From Gamsiella multidivaricata (Eukaryota; Mortierellomycota; Mortierellomycetes; Mortierellales; Mortierellaceae): a DNA stretch of 64,000 nt. The translations under genes and the position numbers were made by a program. The number at the start of each line of letters is the position of its first letter. Within the stretch, counting starts at the first letter, position 1. Below are positions 21,634 to 34,402 of this stretch, piece by piece. Below the pieces are notes generated by a model. The model did not search any database. It was not told the DNA's origin and saw only the letters and a program-made list of their open reading frames with translations. The stretch lies in contig NW_026251721.1 in NCBI RefSeq assembly GCF_025024155.1, forward strand, positions 186,001 through 250,000. The letters are read 5' to 3'.

Positions 21634-22843
21634 ATGACCAAGTCCACCAGCCGAGCTGCCACTGCCAGTATGTCGCACAACTCTGCCGACGTCAATCAGA
21701 GGATCAACTAAATTGACTCTTTTTCTTGGAATCGTTCATTCGTGTGCATCACTGACCTTGCTGATCTTTTGGTACGAACTCTCCTCATCAGCGTCCGGCA
21801 AGAAGGCGCCCAAGCCCGTCAATCCCGTTATCAATCTCTACTTGTTGGCCTACAACTGGGCTTCGTTCGCCGCATGGTCCTATGTCCTTCTGCAGACAGT
21901 CAGGACTCTGCTTGCCACGGGAAACGATTACACCAAGGTCTATGCCGTCGTCGGTGATCAGCTCGTCTGGGTCCAGACTGCTGCCCTGCTCGAGGTCTTC
22001 CACTCACTCTTTGGATTCGTCAAGTCGCCTGTCGGTACCACTGCCATGCAGGTCGCTTCTCGCCTGTTGCTTGTCTGGGGCATCTGCACTCTGTTCCCAG
22101 TGCCAGAGGTGGGTCCACGTCGTGTTGTTGCAGCTCGATTTGCTCCCCGATCGCTTCAATTGCATCAATTGCTTATTGCTCGATAAAAATCAGAATGCAT
22201 GTGCAATTGGTCTTCAGTGGCTTCTAACACGCGTATCTGCTCGTCTCGGTAGGTCCGTTCATACTGGGCATTCACGACCATGACGATTGCCTGGTGCATT
22301 ACAGAGTGCATTCGTTACGCTTACTATGCCTTGAACCTGGTCAACCTGGGCCCCTCCTGGCTGGTTTGGTGCCGGTATGATTCACATATGTGATTAGAAA
22401 GCACAGATGCTTGATTCCACTGCGAAACCCAATGGATTGTCGGACCGCTCAACTCAACATTTATTTATTTTTTTTCATTTCCAGTTACACCTTCTTCTAT
22501 TTTCTCTACCCCATTGGCGCTGGAAGCGAGGCTATTGAGATCTACCAGGCCCTTCCTTTTGCCCACACCGTCCATCCAGGCTACTACTACTTCCTGTGCG
22601 CCATGCTCTGCATCTACCCTCCTGGTAAAAGCTTTGTTAACATATGTCAATGGTTTCCATGACGCGTTTGTATCTCTTACCCATGCTCGCTACCTTTTTC
22701 TAACCAATACCCCTCTTTTCTTTGCCTTTGCGGTCTCTCTCTTTAATGGTTCCAATACGACAGGCTTCTTCGTCATGTACACCCACATGATCGGCCAGCG
22801 CAAGCGCTATCTGGGACCCGCCAAGGCCAAGAAGACTCAATAA
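21634..22843 (+). CDS. PHS1: Very-long-chain (3R)-3-hydroxyacyl-CoA dehydratase
   Basis: Five exons (21634-21667, 21792-22108, 22253-22374, 22485-22624, 22764-22843) sum to 693 bases and 230 residues. The enzyme removes water from 3-hydroxyacyl-CoA in the ER fatty-acid elongation cycle that feeds sphingolipid synthesis. It is rich in membrane helices (NLYLLAYNWASFAAWSYVLL and others). The signature YTFFYFLYPIGAGSE contains the catalytic Tyr and the Glu seven residues later, as in yeast Phs1 (Tyr149, Glu156). It ends in a lysine-rich tail (AKAKKTQ) that could act as an ER-retention signal. All introns are GT-AG and the reading frame is preserved at each join. Length is close to the family norm. 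Confidence 0.93.
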
Positions 22844-23855
22844 AGTGGTCGCATCTTTTTCAGGCCTTAAAGATGCTCCCCGTAGCGATCATTAGCGCTT
22901 ACGATACACGTCTCACAGTATCATCCATTCATTTTCATGCCCTCATGCATTTAGTCCATACGAATTGCTTGCAGAATAAACCGATATTATGTAGTCTACC
23001 ATGCAACACCAAGGAGCTGAAAAAAGCTGTAAAGAACAAAGTACAAACGCTAGCTTTACATTTTTTGTAAGTAAACTCCCATATAGTCCTTTATGTCAAG
23101 TCCGTGCAGCATTGACAATAATAATATGTGATGGCACTCCTTTTTCTCCTAGCGGATTTCAATTCATGGTTTGCCACTTTGCCACTTTCAATTCAGATAA
23201 GCTGGCATGCTCGCGGTGGAAGGTCTGCATCATGTACGCCTGGACGTGCCCTACATGCACACTCAATTGTCATATCGATAGGCATGATAAACACCTGCTA
23301 GAGACGGTAAAAAGTCCATACATGAGACGTTGTTGGTGCGCTCTCTTCAAGGTCTCCATAAACAGCAAGAGATCGCGGAAACGACTGTAAGATTGCGGGC
23401 ATTGCTGGAGGCATGTGCGTGGCTACAAATGTTATCGTTCGGTAATAGAGCAGTAAGACGCCTTACCCTGCGACAGGTCAGACAGAAAACAAGGAGTACA
23501 TCTATTAACCACAAAAGCGCACTCGTACCTTTCATTCCTCACAACCTGACTTGAAGACCATCATCCGCATTAATGAACAGTGGCAATGTAAGGAGTAATG
23601 TTGATTATCCCACACTACACACACGGCCCTCGAGGATGAATTTGAGCGCCCATCCTGTGACCCTATGCTAAACCGAGCAAAAGATCTGTAGCCACCTTGA
23701 GCGGAACAGGAGGTCCTTGACGCGATTGATGTTCCAGTCATTTGGTTGCCCCAGTTACTAACGTGAGATCCGTCCTGGCATCATCAAGTCTGACCTAAGC
23801 AAGTAGCGACAAAGCCACAGCTCGACAATAGAAAGGTGGATAACTGGTTAGTACT
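22844..23855. other. Start of a gene-poor stretch
   Basis: No conserved gene. A frame around 23336-23550 (GLHKQQEIAETTVRLRALLE) looks coding-like but is short and lacks a start and partners. It may be debris of the same kind as the fragments downstream. Confidence 0.4.
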
Positions 23856-24167
23856 GATACCATTAAAGACGAAATTGAAGCTTCCTTCATCAAAGGTACA
23901 AAGGAGATGATCGCTCAAGAAGAGGTACTTCTTTTTAAACCGAAAGTAACACTATCGGAGACCACGGCTCACCACCGACATTCTGCCTTGTCATTCGGCT
24001 AGAACAAAGACGGCTATGGGAAGGATATCTCCCCAAGAGGAGTGGTACGCATTGCGCGACACATGAGTGCGCGGGCCTTCCCAGAACCTTCAACGGCTTG
24101 ACCAGGGGTGTTAAAGGTCCTTCCACTCTCCGCTATCGCCATCGTTTTCGGCACCTTGTTTATCTAA
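23856..24167 (+). pseudogene. Decayed coding fragment, unknown family
   Basis: One plus-strand frame of about 103 codons reads like protein (IKDEIEASFIKGTKEMIAQE, later DGYGKDISPRGVVRIARHMS, then a hydrophobic LPLSAIAIVFGTLF). It is interrupted by TAG after ALSFG and TGA after EPSTA before the final TAA. I do not recognise the family. The balance of charged and hydrophobic residues across two stops suggests a broken exon rather than noise. Confidence 0.35.
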
Positions 24168-24455
24168 CGAACACATATCTCACCTGCAGATCAGAACGAC
24201 AACAGCCGATGTCACTTGCTCACTAGATAATCAATTCGCACGCGCCTATGGCCGAACAATCCAACGCGTTCCACAGAACAACTAAGGCCCTGTGGCCCTG
24301 GAAGGATGGGAGGATGGGAGAATGAAAGGATGAGTGGATGACAACCGGCAGAGATGGAGTGACGAACGGATTGAAGAAGAAGAATAGAGGGAATAAGGAT
24401 GGAGGAAGGACGCGAGGAAGGAAGGATGGAGCAGCCAAGCGTTCATAGCGACGTT

Positions 24456-24491
<36 letters not shown>

Positions 24492-24882
24492 ACTGAAGCA
24501 GAATTCAGTAAGCGTTGGATTGTTCACCCACTAATAGGGAACGCGAGCTGGGTTTAGACCGCCGTGAGACAGGTTAGTTCTATCCTACTGATGAAATATT
24601 CGTTGGACAGAAGGAAGCATTTACATAACCAGCAGACTTCATGCACAGAGGGCCAAAGGATTGCTTTCATCTTTGGTCACCCCAAATCAAACGATGACAA
24701 GGGTCAAGGAAGAAATCTCATCAATTGCCAGAAAGGGTTTGCACAGCTGCTTTTTCTGACAAAACATCATACAAGCAGGAGTGCTGAACATATCTCTAGC
24801 CGCATCTGAGCAATAAAGCGTCAAATGGGAAACAGTTTATAGAGAGCTGACAGGGAATTTAGAAGTGGAAATTGATATTTAC
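24168..24882. other. Gene-poor stretch with GGATG-type repeats
   Basis: Contains a low-complexity tract of GGATGG and GGAAGGA units at about 24295-24430. No gene was recognised. Confidence 0.45.
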
Positions 24883-25115
24883 CTTTTTGATGGGAGACGA
24901 AACGGTGAGCAGCGAGTGTGGGTCTTGCGACAATCCCTGGTAGACAGTTGTTCAAAATCTAGTCGATGGAGATGCTGCAGTCGTGGTGCATTAAGATAAG
25001 ATCTGATAGGGTCGTCGTTTTCCTCTATATCGACACCTTCATTGCACTCCTCAAAGTGGAGGAGATAAAGGTCAGCGACAGAGGTAGCCAGTCGTGCGAT
25101 TTCGGCAGTCAACAT
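24883..25115 (-). CDS. Putative first exon, unknown protein
   Basis: A minus-strand frame of 77 codons starts at an ATG (25113-25115), begins MLTAEIARLATSVADLYLLH, is acidic in the middle, and ends at a good GTAAAT donor after PSK. It looks like a first exon, but no following exon could be joined confidently in 24200-24850. Its start faces the decayed plus-strand gene beginning about 25340. Function unknown. Confidence 0.3.
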
Positions 25116-25341
25116 TGTGAATGAGGAAAAGAAAAGAGCTCTGATGAATCATGCTGCACACAGGGACACTTTCAATGGACGTTATGTTTATTTTTGATGG
25201 CGAAACTAGTTTTGCTGTTTTCAAATTTACATAAATTTCTTAGTAGACTATTTTAAAAGGAGGAGCGCGTCGCGGCCTGGGTGTGACTGGCCTGGGATCG
25301 CCTAACTAAGCCCAATATTCTCACGCATCACGACGCACCAT

Positions 25342-26667
25342 GAATGCTCCTCAGAAGAAGTACCTGAACAAAAGCGCGGCAGTGCCGTCAACATCACGGA
25401 CTTTGTAAAGAGTAATGAGGTGGTATTGGCGCCCATTGAGTTTGACAACTTGTGGATGTCATCAGCGATTCCCTACCTTCACTGCCCACAAGCCGCCAAG
25501 CAAACAGCAGAGCGCCTCTCGTTTGCAGTCCGTATGCATGCCAGGAAATACCACCAGTTCTAAGAATCAGGTATAACACAGTCTGCAGAGAAAGATTTTG
25601 CATTTTGATATTGTCATTACATCCTGAATGATTAACCTATAGACGAAGGAACGGGATAGTGTGGGGCATCTAGTCGCGAGTACGTAAAGAACGTAGAAGC
25701 TCAAAAACTCTTGAACTAGAGGTCATAATGACAAACGACGAACATTGGTTTGCCGAGGAAAGGGTAACACGCACTTTAATGATCCAAACTTCGATTCAGC
25801 GGATTGTACCTGAAAATGAATAGGCGTTTCTAGTCAAAAGTCTCATGTCGCGACTAGATGTCCAGCACTGTACGCATAGTAAGTCGAGGCAAAGCTCACG
25901 CACATGACCACGAGGCCAAGGAGGTACTGGAGATCAGCTCTTTTTTTAATGATCACTTGTCATCAGCGCCATGATCGCGTAGTACGGCTAGATATCTTCA
26001 TTCATTTACCATATGCCCAGTCTTAATGATACATTGCTCACGGACCTATGGCTTTAGACGGCTGCGGTGAAAAAGAAGAAAGCTGTTATCCTGGTGGAAG
26101 GAAATGAAGCCGGTGAGAGGCGCGCAGATGAGGAGGACAAAGATGATTCTGATTATGTCGTGTCAGATGTGTCATCAGCCAGGTCGTCGTTTAGCACCAT
26201 CGACATGAAGTGTATTAATCATTTAATGGGCCCTGGAACGACGAGCTCCAAGCTGAGAATAGAAGACAGGCCCATTGTCAATGGTACTGACCTGTCATTG
26301 CTCCTTACGGCTGCGCGAGTGGACATTGTTCTGCGCCAAAGCGGGCTGCAAGACGTGTCCGATCTTCTGTAAGTAACTGATCGTGGCTGCGATTGTGAAT
26401 ATTGTATTACTGAATATTCATCAACTAATGTTGCTTTGTATACTCTTCAATAGCTCCCTCAACTTTATCTTTGACGCTGAGTTCATGGCGAAACACCTGC
26501 CAGCAAAGATAAAGAGGGCTTTAGGACGACCGCCATTGCTAGCTCCACTAAAAGATGCCTCAGCGAACTCGTTTTTGGAAACCAAGGGTCATACAGAGTC
26601 TATAACGCGGTCGAGCAGTGTGATCGGGAGCGCGACATTTTACCCTTATATATTCACTTACAGATAA
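25342..26667 (+). pseudogene. Decayed multi-exon gene of unknown family
   Basis: Four coding-like blocks lie in order. Block 1 (25342-25605) includes NITDFVKSNEVVLAPIEFDN and AERLSFAVRMHARKYHQF, with a TAA at 25561. Block 2 (25728-25878) includes MTNDEHWFAEERVTRTLMIQ, a TAG at 25821, and ends at a GTAAGT donor. Block 3 (about 26055-26368) is Lys/Asp/Ser-rich, then KCINHLMGPGTTSSKLRIED. Block 4 (26454-26667) joins block 3 perfectly through GTAAGT and TAG, giving DLLSLNFIFDAEFMAKHLP. In block 4 a second frame (ELVFGNQGSYRVYNAVEQCD) looks better conserved than the continuing one, suggesting a frameshift near 26540-26560. I do not recognise the family. Intact splice sites with nonsense codons point to recent decay. 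Confidence 0.45.
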
Positions 26668-27106
26668 TAAAGTCAACAAGGACGTGACGATGGACTGGCG
26701 ATGTCCATTGTATTATATTAGAGGAGTCAAGATCACTGCTCCTCCTGTTATCAATGTTTCAAATACGAAATAAACACATATCCATAAGTCCATTGCAGAT
26801 GACTTTTTAAGCAACGAGCTACGGTACGCGGTCAAGTAGCTACTGAAGCTCGGGTCGCTGAAAAGAACAATATCTCTTTCTTTCTTGTATCGAGGGGAAA
26901 GATCTTTTAACAACCAGAGGTCGGCGAAATCAACAAAACACATTGCCCCATCTCGGATTCGAACCACTCTAACCAGACGCATACATTTGATGCAGTGAAA
27001 AAGGAGCAGTCCCTGAGAACAAAAAAAGGTTTCCGATCGCTGGATCGATTCGGTCATTCATTCTTCTCTCTCTGCACCTCTCAACACCTCAACACAACTC
27101 GCAACC
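26668..27106. other. Intergenic upstream of TOM22
   Basis: Contains the TOM22 promoter and a CT/CA-rich leader (27060-27106). On the minus strand at about 26950-26975 there is a perfect tRNA B-box-like string (GGTTCGAATCC) preceded by an A-box-like string, but no tRNA fold could be built (see rejected items). Confidence 0.5.
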
Positions 27107-27673
27107 ATGGTTAAATTGGAAGAAGTCAGCATCGATCACGTCGAGGAGGAGGAGTACACCGACAGCGATTCCTCCTCGATCTTCTCTTCGGACGAAGACG
27201 AAGACGACGTTGACAACATCGAGTCGATCATAGATCGATTCTGGGCCCTCCAAGACGTCATCCCTGCAAAGACCCGCAAGTCGATCTCGGACAAGTGCTC
27301 CTCCGTCTATAGCTGGGGAAAGTACGGTGCCAAATTTCTCGGCAACTCAGCTTGGGTCTTGACCACAAGTGCATTGCTCCTGGTCCTGCCCTTGATGATC
27401 GAGCTTGAGCACGAGCAGGGTTTGATCGAATACGAAAAGATGCAGCAGCAGAGCAGCCAGGCAAGTCAACCTTTCAATTAAGCAGGAAATGACAATCCCG
27501 CCGATCGCTGTTTTTTCCGTGCCATTCTCATCTATTATCTTGCAATGGTGGCAATAAATACACATGCTGATTGATGTATTCTCTTTCTTGTTGCAATATT
27601 ATAGATGCTTTCCCAGCCCACTGGTCAGCAGCAAAAGAAGCAGACCTCTGGCATTGTCCCCCCCGGTTTCTAA
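27107..27673 (+). CDS. TOM22: Mitochondrial import receptor subunit Tom22
   Basis: Exon 1 is 27107-27460 and exon 2 is 27605-27673, giving 140 residues. The protein is the central receptor of the outer-membrane TOM complex. The N-terminal cytosolic part is strongly acidic (VEEEEYTDSDSSSIFSSDED), as needed to bind presequences. The middle has ESIIDRFWALQDVIPAKTR. A single membrane helix (NSAWVLTTSALLLVLPLMIE) near residues 84-103 matches the family closely. The short tail faces the intermembrane space and is Gln-rich, ending GIVPPGF. The intron begins with GC, not GT (CAG then GCAAGT), and ends TAG; phase 0 on both sides is consistent only with this GC-AG reading. An AATAAA lies 300 bases after the stop. 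Confidence 0.93.
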
Positions 27674-28351
27674 GTGCGATCAGTAGGGACGTTCATGGAT
27701 GCAGCAAGTACAACTGACAATCACAATGGCGTCGCAGCTCGCTAAGTGAGTTCGACGAAAGTAAAGGCAAAGGAAAGGGCGGATCGGGCAGGATTGATTC
27801 ATGTTAGCCTACATTCATTTCGGCAGGGCAGCTGGATTCGATTGTCTCGATCTTTATTCGCTTTCTTCAGTCTCTCTTCTACTTCAATTGCCAGCACCAT
27901 GGACGCCTTTTTTGTTCCCATTCTTTTAACTTTCATCCAACCCATGTATGATGTATATTATCTCATCCCCAAATAAAGATGTACTCGTTTAGAAGCGACG
28001 GATTCATTTCCATTTCCTTTCGATTATGGTGCTATTGTTCAAGAGAAAGATATAACCCAAGTCAAGGCAAAGTCAGCGCAAGGAAGATGTGCAGCTGAGA
28101 CCGTGATGCGATTGGCTGACAGGGACGCGAATGAGATGAGAGCCAAGGCACCCTCCTCAGTCGTTTACGGCTGCTCTTTGTAGGCACAAAAAAAGAAAAG
28201 AGTGAGCAACTCCCCCCCCGCCGTCCTTAAACCCTCCTTCCAACTCATTCTCCAATCCCACACTTCATCACCTTTCTAATCAGCCAACCAACCAACCGCC
28301 GAACCAGCAATAACCAACAAAGCAGACAACCTCATTCATCGGAAGTGCATC
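27674..28351. other. TOM22 3' flank and next promoter
   Basis: The stretch holds the TOM22 3' UTR to about 27980, then the promoter of the KilA-N gene, with a C run near 28212 and a leader of CCAACCAACC repeats at 28285-28300. No further gene seen. Confidence 0.5.
27972..27977 (+). terminator. Polyadenylation signal for TOM22
   Basis: A perfect AATAAA 300 bases downstream of the TOM22 stop, followed by a GT-rich stretch. Confidence 0.55.
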
Positions 28352-29546
28352 ATGTCTGGATCTGTCGCCAAAGTAACCATCGTCGAGAGGGACGTCGAGT
28401 CGCTTTCCACGCTCGAACTCACCGAGTCTTCGACCTCGACTACTGCTGTTACCCCAGCGTCCCCCTCAGTCAAGGGCATTTTCAAACCTATGGAATCCTC
28501 TCTTCATCGTGAGTTGCCCATCTTCAGCAACCCACTCCTGGCCAACGCTACCCAGGCAAACTCTGTTCCCAGCAAGCCCAAGACAGGGCGGGTCAAGTCT
28601 GGAAGCAAGTCCGTACCTGTCCTCAGGATCAGCGCACCCAAAGTCGACGGCGAAGTCGTGGTGATGCGGCGCTTGGACACTGACCTCGTCAATGCCACGT
28701 CGATGTTCAATGCCGCCTATCCCGCCATCTCTGAGAAGATGAACGCCAAGGAGAGCACCTTTATCACTCGCAAATATGACGGCTATGTCGAGAAGTCAGG
28801 ACCTTTGAATGGTGTCTGGTACGTAAAAAGTGCGACACGCCAAAGGCGGTAGTGCTATGGGAACCGAGAAAAAAGAAAAAAAGAAAAAAAAAAAAAGACC
28901 AACTGCGCTACTTTGTGGAGGGGAAGAATGGTGCCTGAGGGAAGAGTGGGTTGTGTGACTCGGGGAGAGCAAAAGGACATTATTGTGGCCATGTGGCTAA
29001 TTTGGAAAACCTTCCTTTTTCAATCTTCTTAGGATCACTGTTACCCAAGGTATATAAGGACATATCATGCATTGAAAACAACCTGCATAAGAACCAATGC
29101 CCAAGGACAGACGAGCTATTACCCAGTATACTTATGTGTTCTTACTCTTCAAATGGCTAGCCAAGGAGCTGGCAAAGGAGTACGAGATCGACCATTTCAT
29201 GCGCCCACTCTTGGAGGCATCTCTGGGAAAGAATGGATCCGCCACGGAGGGAGAAGAGGTTATGGAGAAGGTTGTTGTCTCCGAGATCACGATTGTTCAA
29301 ACGACGGAGCAGCAGATCATCGAGGAAGACGAGCGACAGTTACTGGAAGAGAGCCAGGCTGTCGAGGATACGGCCGAGAGGATGGAGGAGCTCACCATCG
29401 CAGATGTCGCAGGAATGAAGCGCAGGATTGAGGAGTTGGAGGAGCAGGTCTCCAGAAATCAGAAGAGGTTCCGCGGTTTGGTGACAGTTGCAGTGGGGCT
29501 CGCCGCTGCGACGGTCATCCCTCAGGTTCTTCCTTACTTCCCGTAA
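28352..29546 (+). CDS. Tail-anchored KilA-N/APSES-type protein, Bqt4-like
   Basis: Three exons, 28352-28818, 29033-29049 (17 bases) and 29161-29546, total 870 bases and 289 residues. Residues about 90-190 form a KilA-N/APSES-like DNA-binding domain: VVVMRRLDTDLVNATSMFNA, YDGYVEKSGPLNGVWITVTQ and AKELAKEYEIDHFMRPLLEA. The tiny middle exon encodes only WITVTQ-A joins, but it restores exactly this conserved stretch. A long coiled coil follows (about 215-265), and the protein ends in one hydrophobic segment, LVTVAVGLAAATVIPQVLPY, with almost nothing after it. This layout is unlike soluble APSES transcription factors. It resembles fission yeast Bqt4, an inner nuclear membrane protein that tethers telomeres and chromatin. 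The function is inferred from architecture; the gene model is strong. Confidence 0.8.
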
Positions 29547-30079
29547 CTTTTTTCTTCTTCTTTTTGACTGAATGGCCTGTTGACGGGCCATCCGCAAACA
29601 AAGGATTATGGCTGCTTCTTTTCTTTTTGGTTTCCATTTACTGTCTTTCGTTCGAGGGATATACCATCTAACGCACTCTTTTCAAAAACTAATACTTCAC
29701 GACAATTGCACTTTTCTTTCTTTTTCTTTTCTTTTCTTTTTCTGTGTACACTGATACGATATATTCTAGTTATGCCCTCCTTTGTTATGACCTGTTTGTT
29801 TCTTCAATAAAGATACCAACTGGATCACCATGCACTCCATATCCATGCTTCCGTCGCCAGGTACGATGCACAGCGAGCAGTCGAAGTGGGTAGGGTGTGC
29901 GGGGTAGGTGCTTGGGCCGCATTTATTGAAGCATAGGACGGTAAATCCTCGGACCGTTAGCAAAAATCAGCTACTGCTCCAAAAATAGGCAGGCCGTTTA
30001 CACCTCATGCTTCGCGAAGCACCGTTCCTTCTTCATTCTCTTCATCGGCCCACCATCACAAACACTCATAAAAAGAAGG
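29547..30079. other. 3' flank and chitinase promoter
   Basis: The stretch holds a T-rich 3' UTR with AATAAA at 29806-29811 and then the promoter of the GH18 gene, with a short CT-rich leader at 30010-30060. No gene seen. Confidence 0.5.
29806..29811 (+). terminator. Polyadenylation signal for the KilA-N gene
   Basis: AATAAA 260 bases after the stop codon, in a T-rich context. Confidence 0.55.
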
Positions 30080-31621
<1,542 letters not shown>

Positions 31622-31636
31622 ACAGAAGCTTTCTTG

Positions 31637-31642
31637 AATAAA
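31637..31642 (+). terminator. Polyadenylation signal for the chitinase gene
   Basis: AATAAA only 16 bases downstream of the chitinase stop codon. Confidence 0.5.
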
Positions 31643-31906
31643 CACTGCAATGCTTCCGCTTCAAAACATCGCCTATTACAGGAACAATATAGCTTTAATA
31701 GAAACGAGAGCATATCCGGATTACTACGTTGTCTGGGGCCTGAAATATTGTCCTTGTTGGCCGACTTGTTGAGTAGCAAACAATTTCACCTTTCCTCAAT
31801 TGAGGTGTCCCCTTAACCTGCAGCTAATTAGGTCAGTTTCGTTCGTTTGGGTTCGCGAGTGCGCTTGTGCTGCCTGAGCAAACTCCTCCCGCTGTTCATC
31901 TACACC

Positions 31907-34371
31907 ATGTCGCGAAACGTGCCCTTTGAAGATCCGCTACTGCACCCACCAACGCCGCCCATCGCCCCAAAGACTGCCATCGAGACACAGCAGGACCAAG
32001 CACAGCAACAGCAGCATTTGCATACCCAGCAGGTCGATGACGGGCCCATCCCATTTCAGTCCTCTTCCTCGGCCGACACCTCCGCTGTGTTTTCGCCACC
32101 GCCCTTTCCAGCCCAATCTGCTGCTGCAGTAGCAACTCCACCTTTGGTTGCCAAGGCAACTCCTGATTTTGTCGATCCACTCACAGCCGCCGCTTTAGAA
32201 GACCAGGACGGCCATGGCCATTCAAGGACGTCGATAGTGACAGAGTCAAGGACAGGAACAGAGCGCATCGGATCCAGCTCCACCGTGCTTCAAGCACCCT
32301 CGCCAAACATAAGCATCCCTGCCAATAACAACAGCATGCCGACAGAGTTCCCAACGCACTTGGCTTCTCCACCAATTCCTCAGAAACCCTTGTCCATCGG
32401 AGACACGACCTTTTCTGCTTTCCAGACCTTTTCGTCCGCGCTTGAGCCTTCAATGACCTCTGGAACATCGGTACCCACAATAGTCTCCGGATCGGGTGTG
32501 CCTCAAGTAGGCGAGGTCCCCAATCTGCGTCCGGATAGCAGTCTCAGCGCCCATTCACAGGAGTCTCCTTTGTCTGCGGGACTAGGCTTCGGTGCCCACG
32601 ATGGCCAAGGCCTTGGAAGCGATACGGCGGCTGGACAGCAACGTCATCAAAAACAATGGGCGCAGCAGCAATCGACGGTGATATCCACCCATCCTTCGCG
32701 ATTGGGCTTGCAGGACCACTCCGATATGGAGAGGCAAGACCTCAAAAGTCCTGAACAGGAGACTTCGATCAACCATCCGTTCCATGGAACACCAGGCGCC
32801 AGTTCGTTCCCAGATGAACCTCTACACACAGGCACACAAAGCAATGCTCAATTGCACATCAGACCAGTAGCCCATGGTCGGGAGCATTCTGTCGGGTAGG
32901 TAGTCAACGACACAGGTACGTGGAACTTTTTCGTGAAATTGCAGACCTGACTTACACTATCAAAATTTGGTGTTGCTATCGTTAGGATTCGATCTCCCGT
33001 GTTTGCAGTTCCTCAAAGCCCAATGCGTCAGGAAGGGTTGCCAGTGCTGAACTCACACAGCATGTTCCATGAGATCACCATGGTAAGCAGATCGGCCTCT
33101 TAATAGGCTATGATTGCATGTGTAGACCAGGACTCTTATGAAGATACTCATCTGTCTCTACAAATAGCCGGATGCGATGAACGATTTGATGATTAAACAT
33201 GTCCCTGCAGAGCAGCGCGTGCTGAGAGACTGGAATACTTTGACAGAGGCCGAACAGCGACAGGCGTCTAGGGCAGAGATCTTGCATGAGCTCACCATCA
33301 ACAATTCGTGGCGCGCCATGGCCAGATATACCCGAGCACAAATCCTTGCCACGCCATCTGAACGCATCCCGGACCTTATCAATGTATGGCAACGGAATGG
33401 ATTGATGAATTAGGATCTGCCTTTGGAAGAGCTGTTTATCTAACCAAAGAGTTGGCGGTACTTTTTTTTTTGACATTTCTAGTTCTGGTACGCACGACTG
33501 CTGGCACTAATCAAGTTAGGACAGTATGAGATGGCGCAGGCTGAGTTGGAGCAGCTTGGAGATCTGCGTGGGCCTCAGTTCCGGTACGAGAATTATCCGC
33601 CGGAGATGTTTGCCCACAGCGATTTGCAGACAAAGGAACAACAACGCAACGGTACCCTTAAGAAGGGTTCTATGGTGCCGTTTGAACTGCTTGTCCTCAA
33701 GGCGCGTCTGCAAGGATACTTGGGGGACATTTACGAGGCAATTGATCAACTCTATGACCTGATCATGCATTGCAAAAAGGTATGGGGGATCCACTCGAGA
33801 GATGAGTGCACAGTGGAATGTCGTTATCGAGCACAAGAAAATGCTGATATTGCGAAAGTACTGAAAGATGCTTCTTCTCCTTCGATGATGTGTAATGTTT
33901 CATTTAGTTTGAGGCGATCTGCCGGGTGAGCGGAGACAGGGTTGGCGTAAGGCAATGGCAGGAGATCACGGGTCAGCTGCATCTGATGGTTCTCAACTAT
34001 CTGGTTGAGCTCAAGGATTACTCGACGGCGACAAAGCATGGGCGCGACCTGGCAAGGAAATATGCCCAGGACGTGAACTTCCATTCTGGGCTGGGCCGAT
34101 TGTACCTGCAGCTCGGAGATATCGAGCGAGCGGAAGAGGTATTCAAGCAGGTGGAGGACATGGTTCAGGGACAGCATACTTCAGCGACCGATGGACAGAG
34201 TCAGGAACAGGGACAACAACAACACTTTAAGCTACAGTTGATCATGAACCGCGCATTACTTGCTGTCACGCAAGGTCAATGGCAGGCCGCCAAGAGTGCG
34301 TTTGAAGAAGTCCTTGCCCAGGAACCAGAAAACCTCGCTGTAAGAGTGCTGCCTCGTGTTCTCATTTTCGC

Positions 34372-34402
<31 letters not shown>

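Noticed and set aside
23856..26667. Retrotransposon remnant
   Set aside because: No reverse transcriptase, integrase or transposase motif, terminal repeat or target duplication could be seen, so it is reported only as unknown decayed coding sequence.
26940..27005. Possible tRNA gene on the minus strand
   Set aside because: A perfect B-box-like string (GGTTCGAATCC) and an A-box-like string are almost adjacent. No acceptor or anticodon stem can be built around them.
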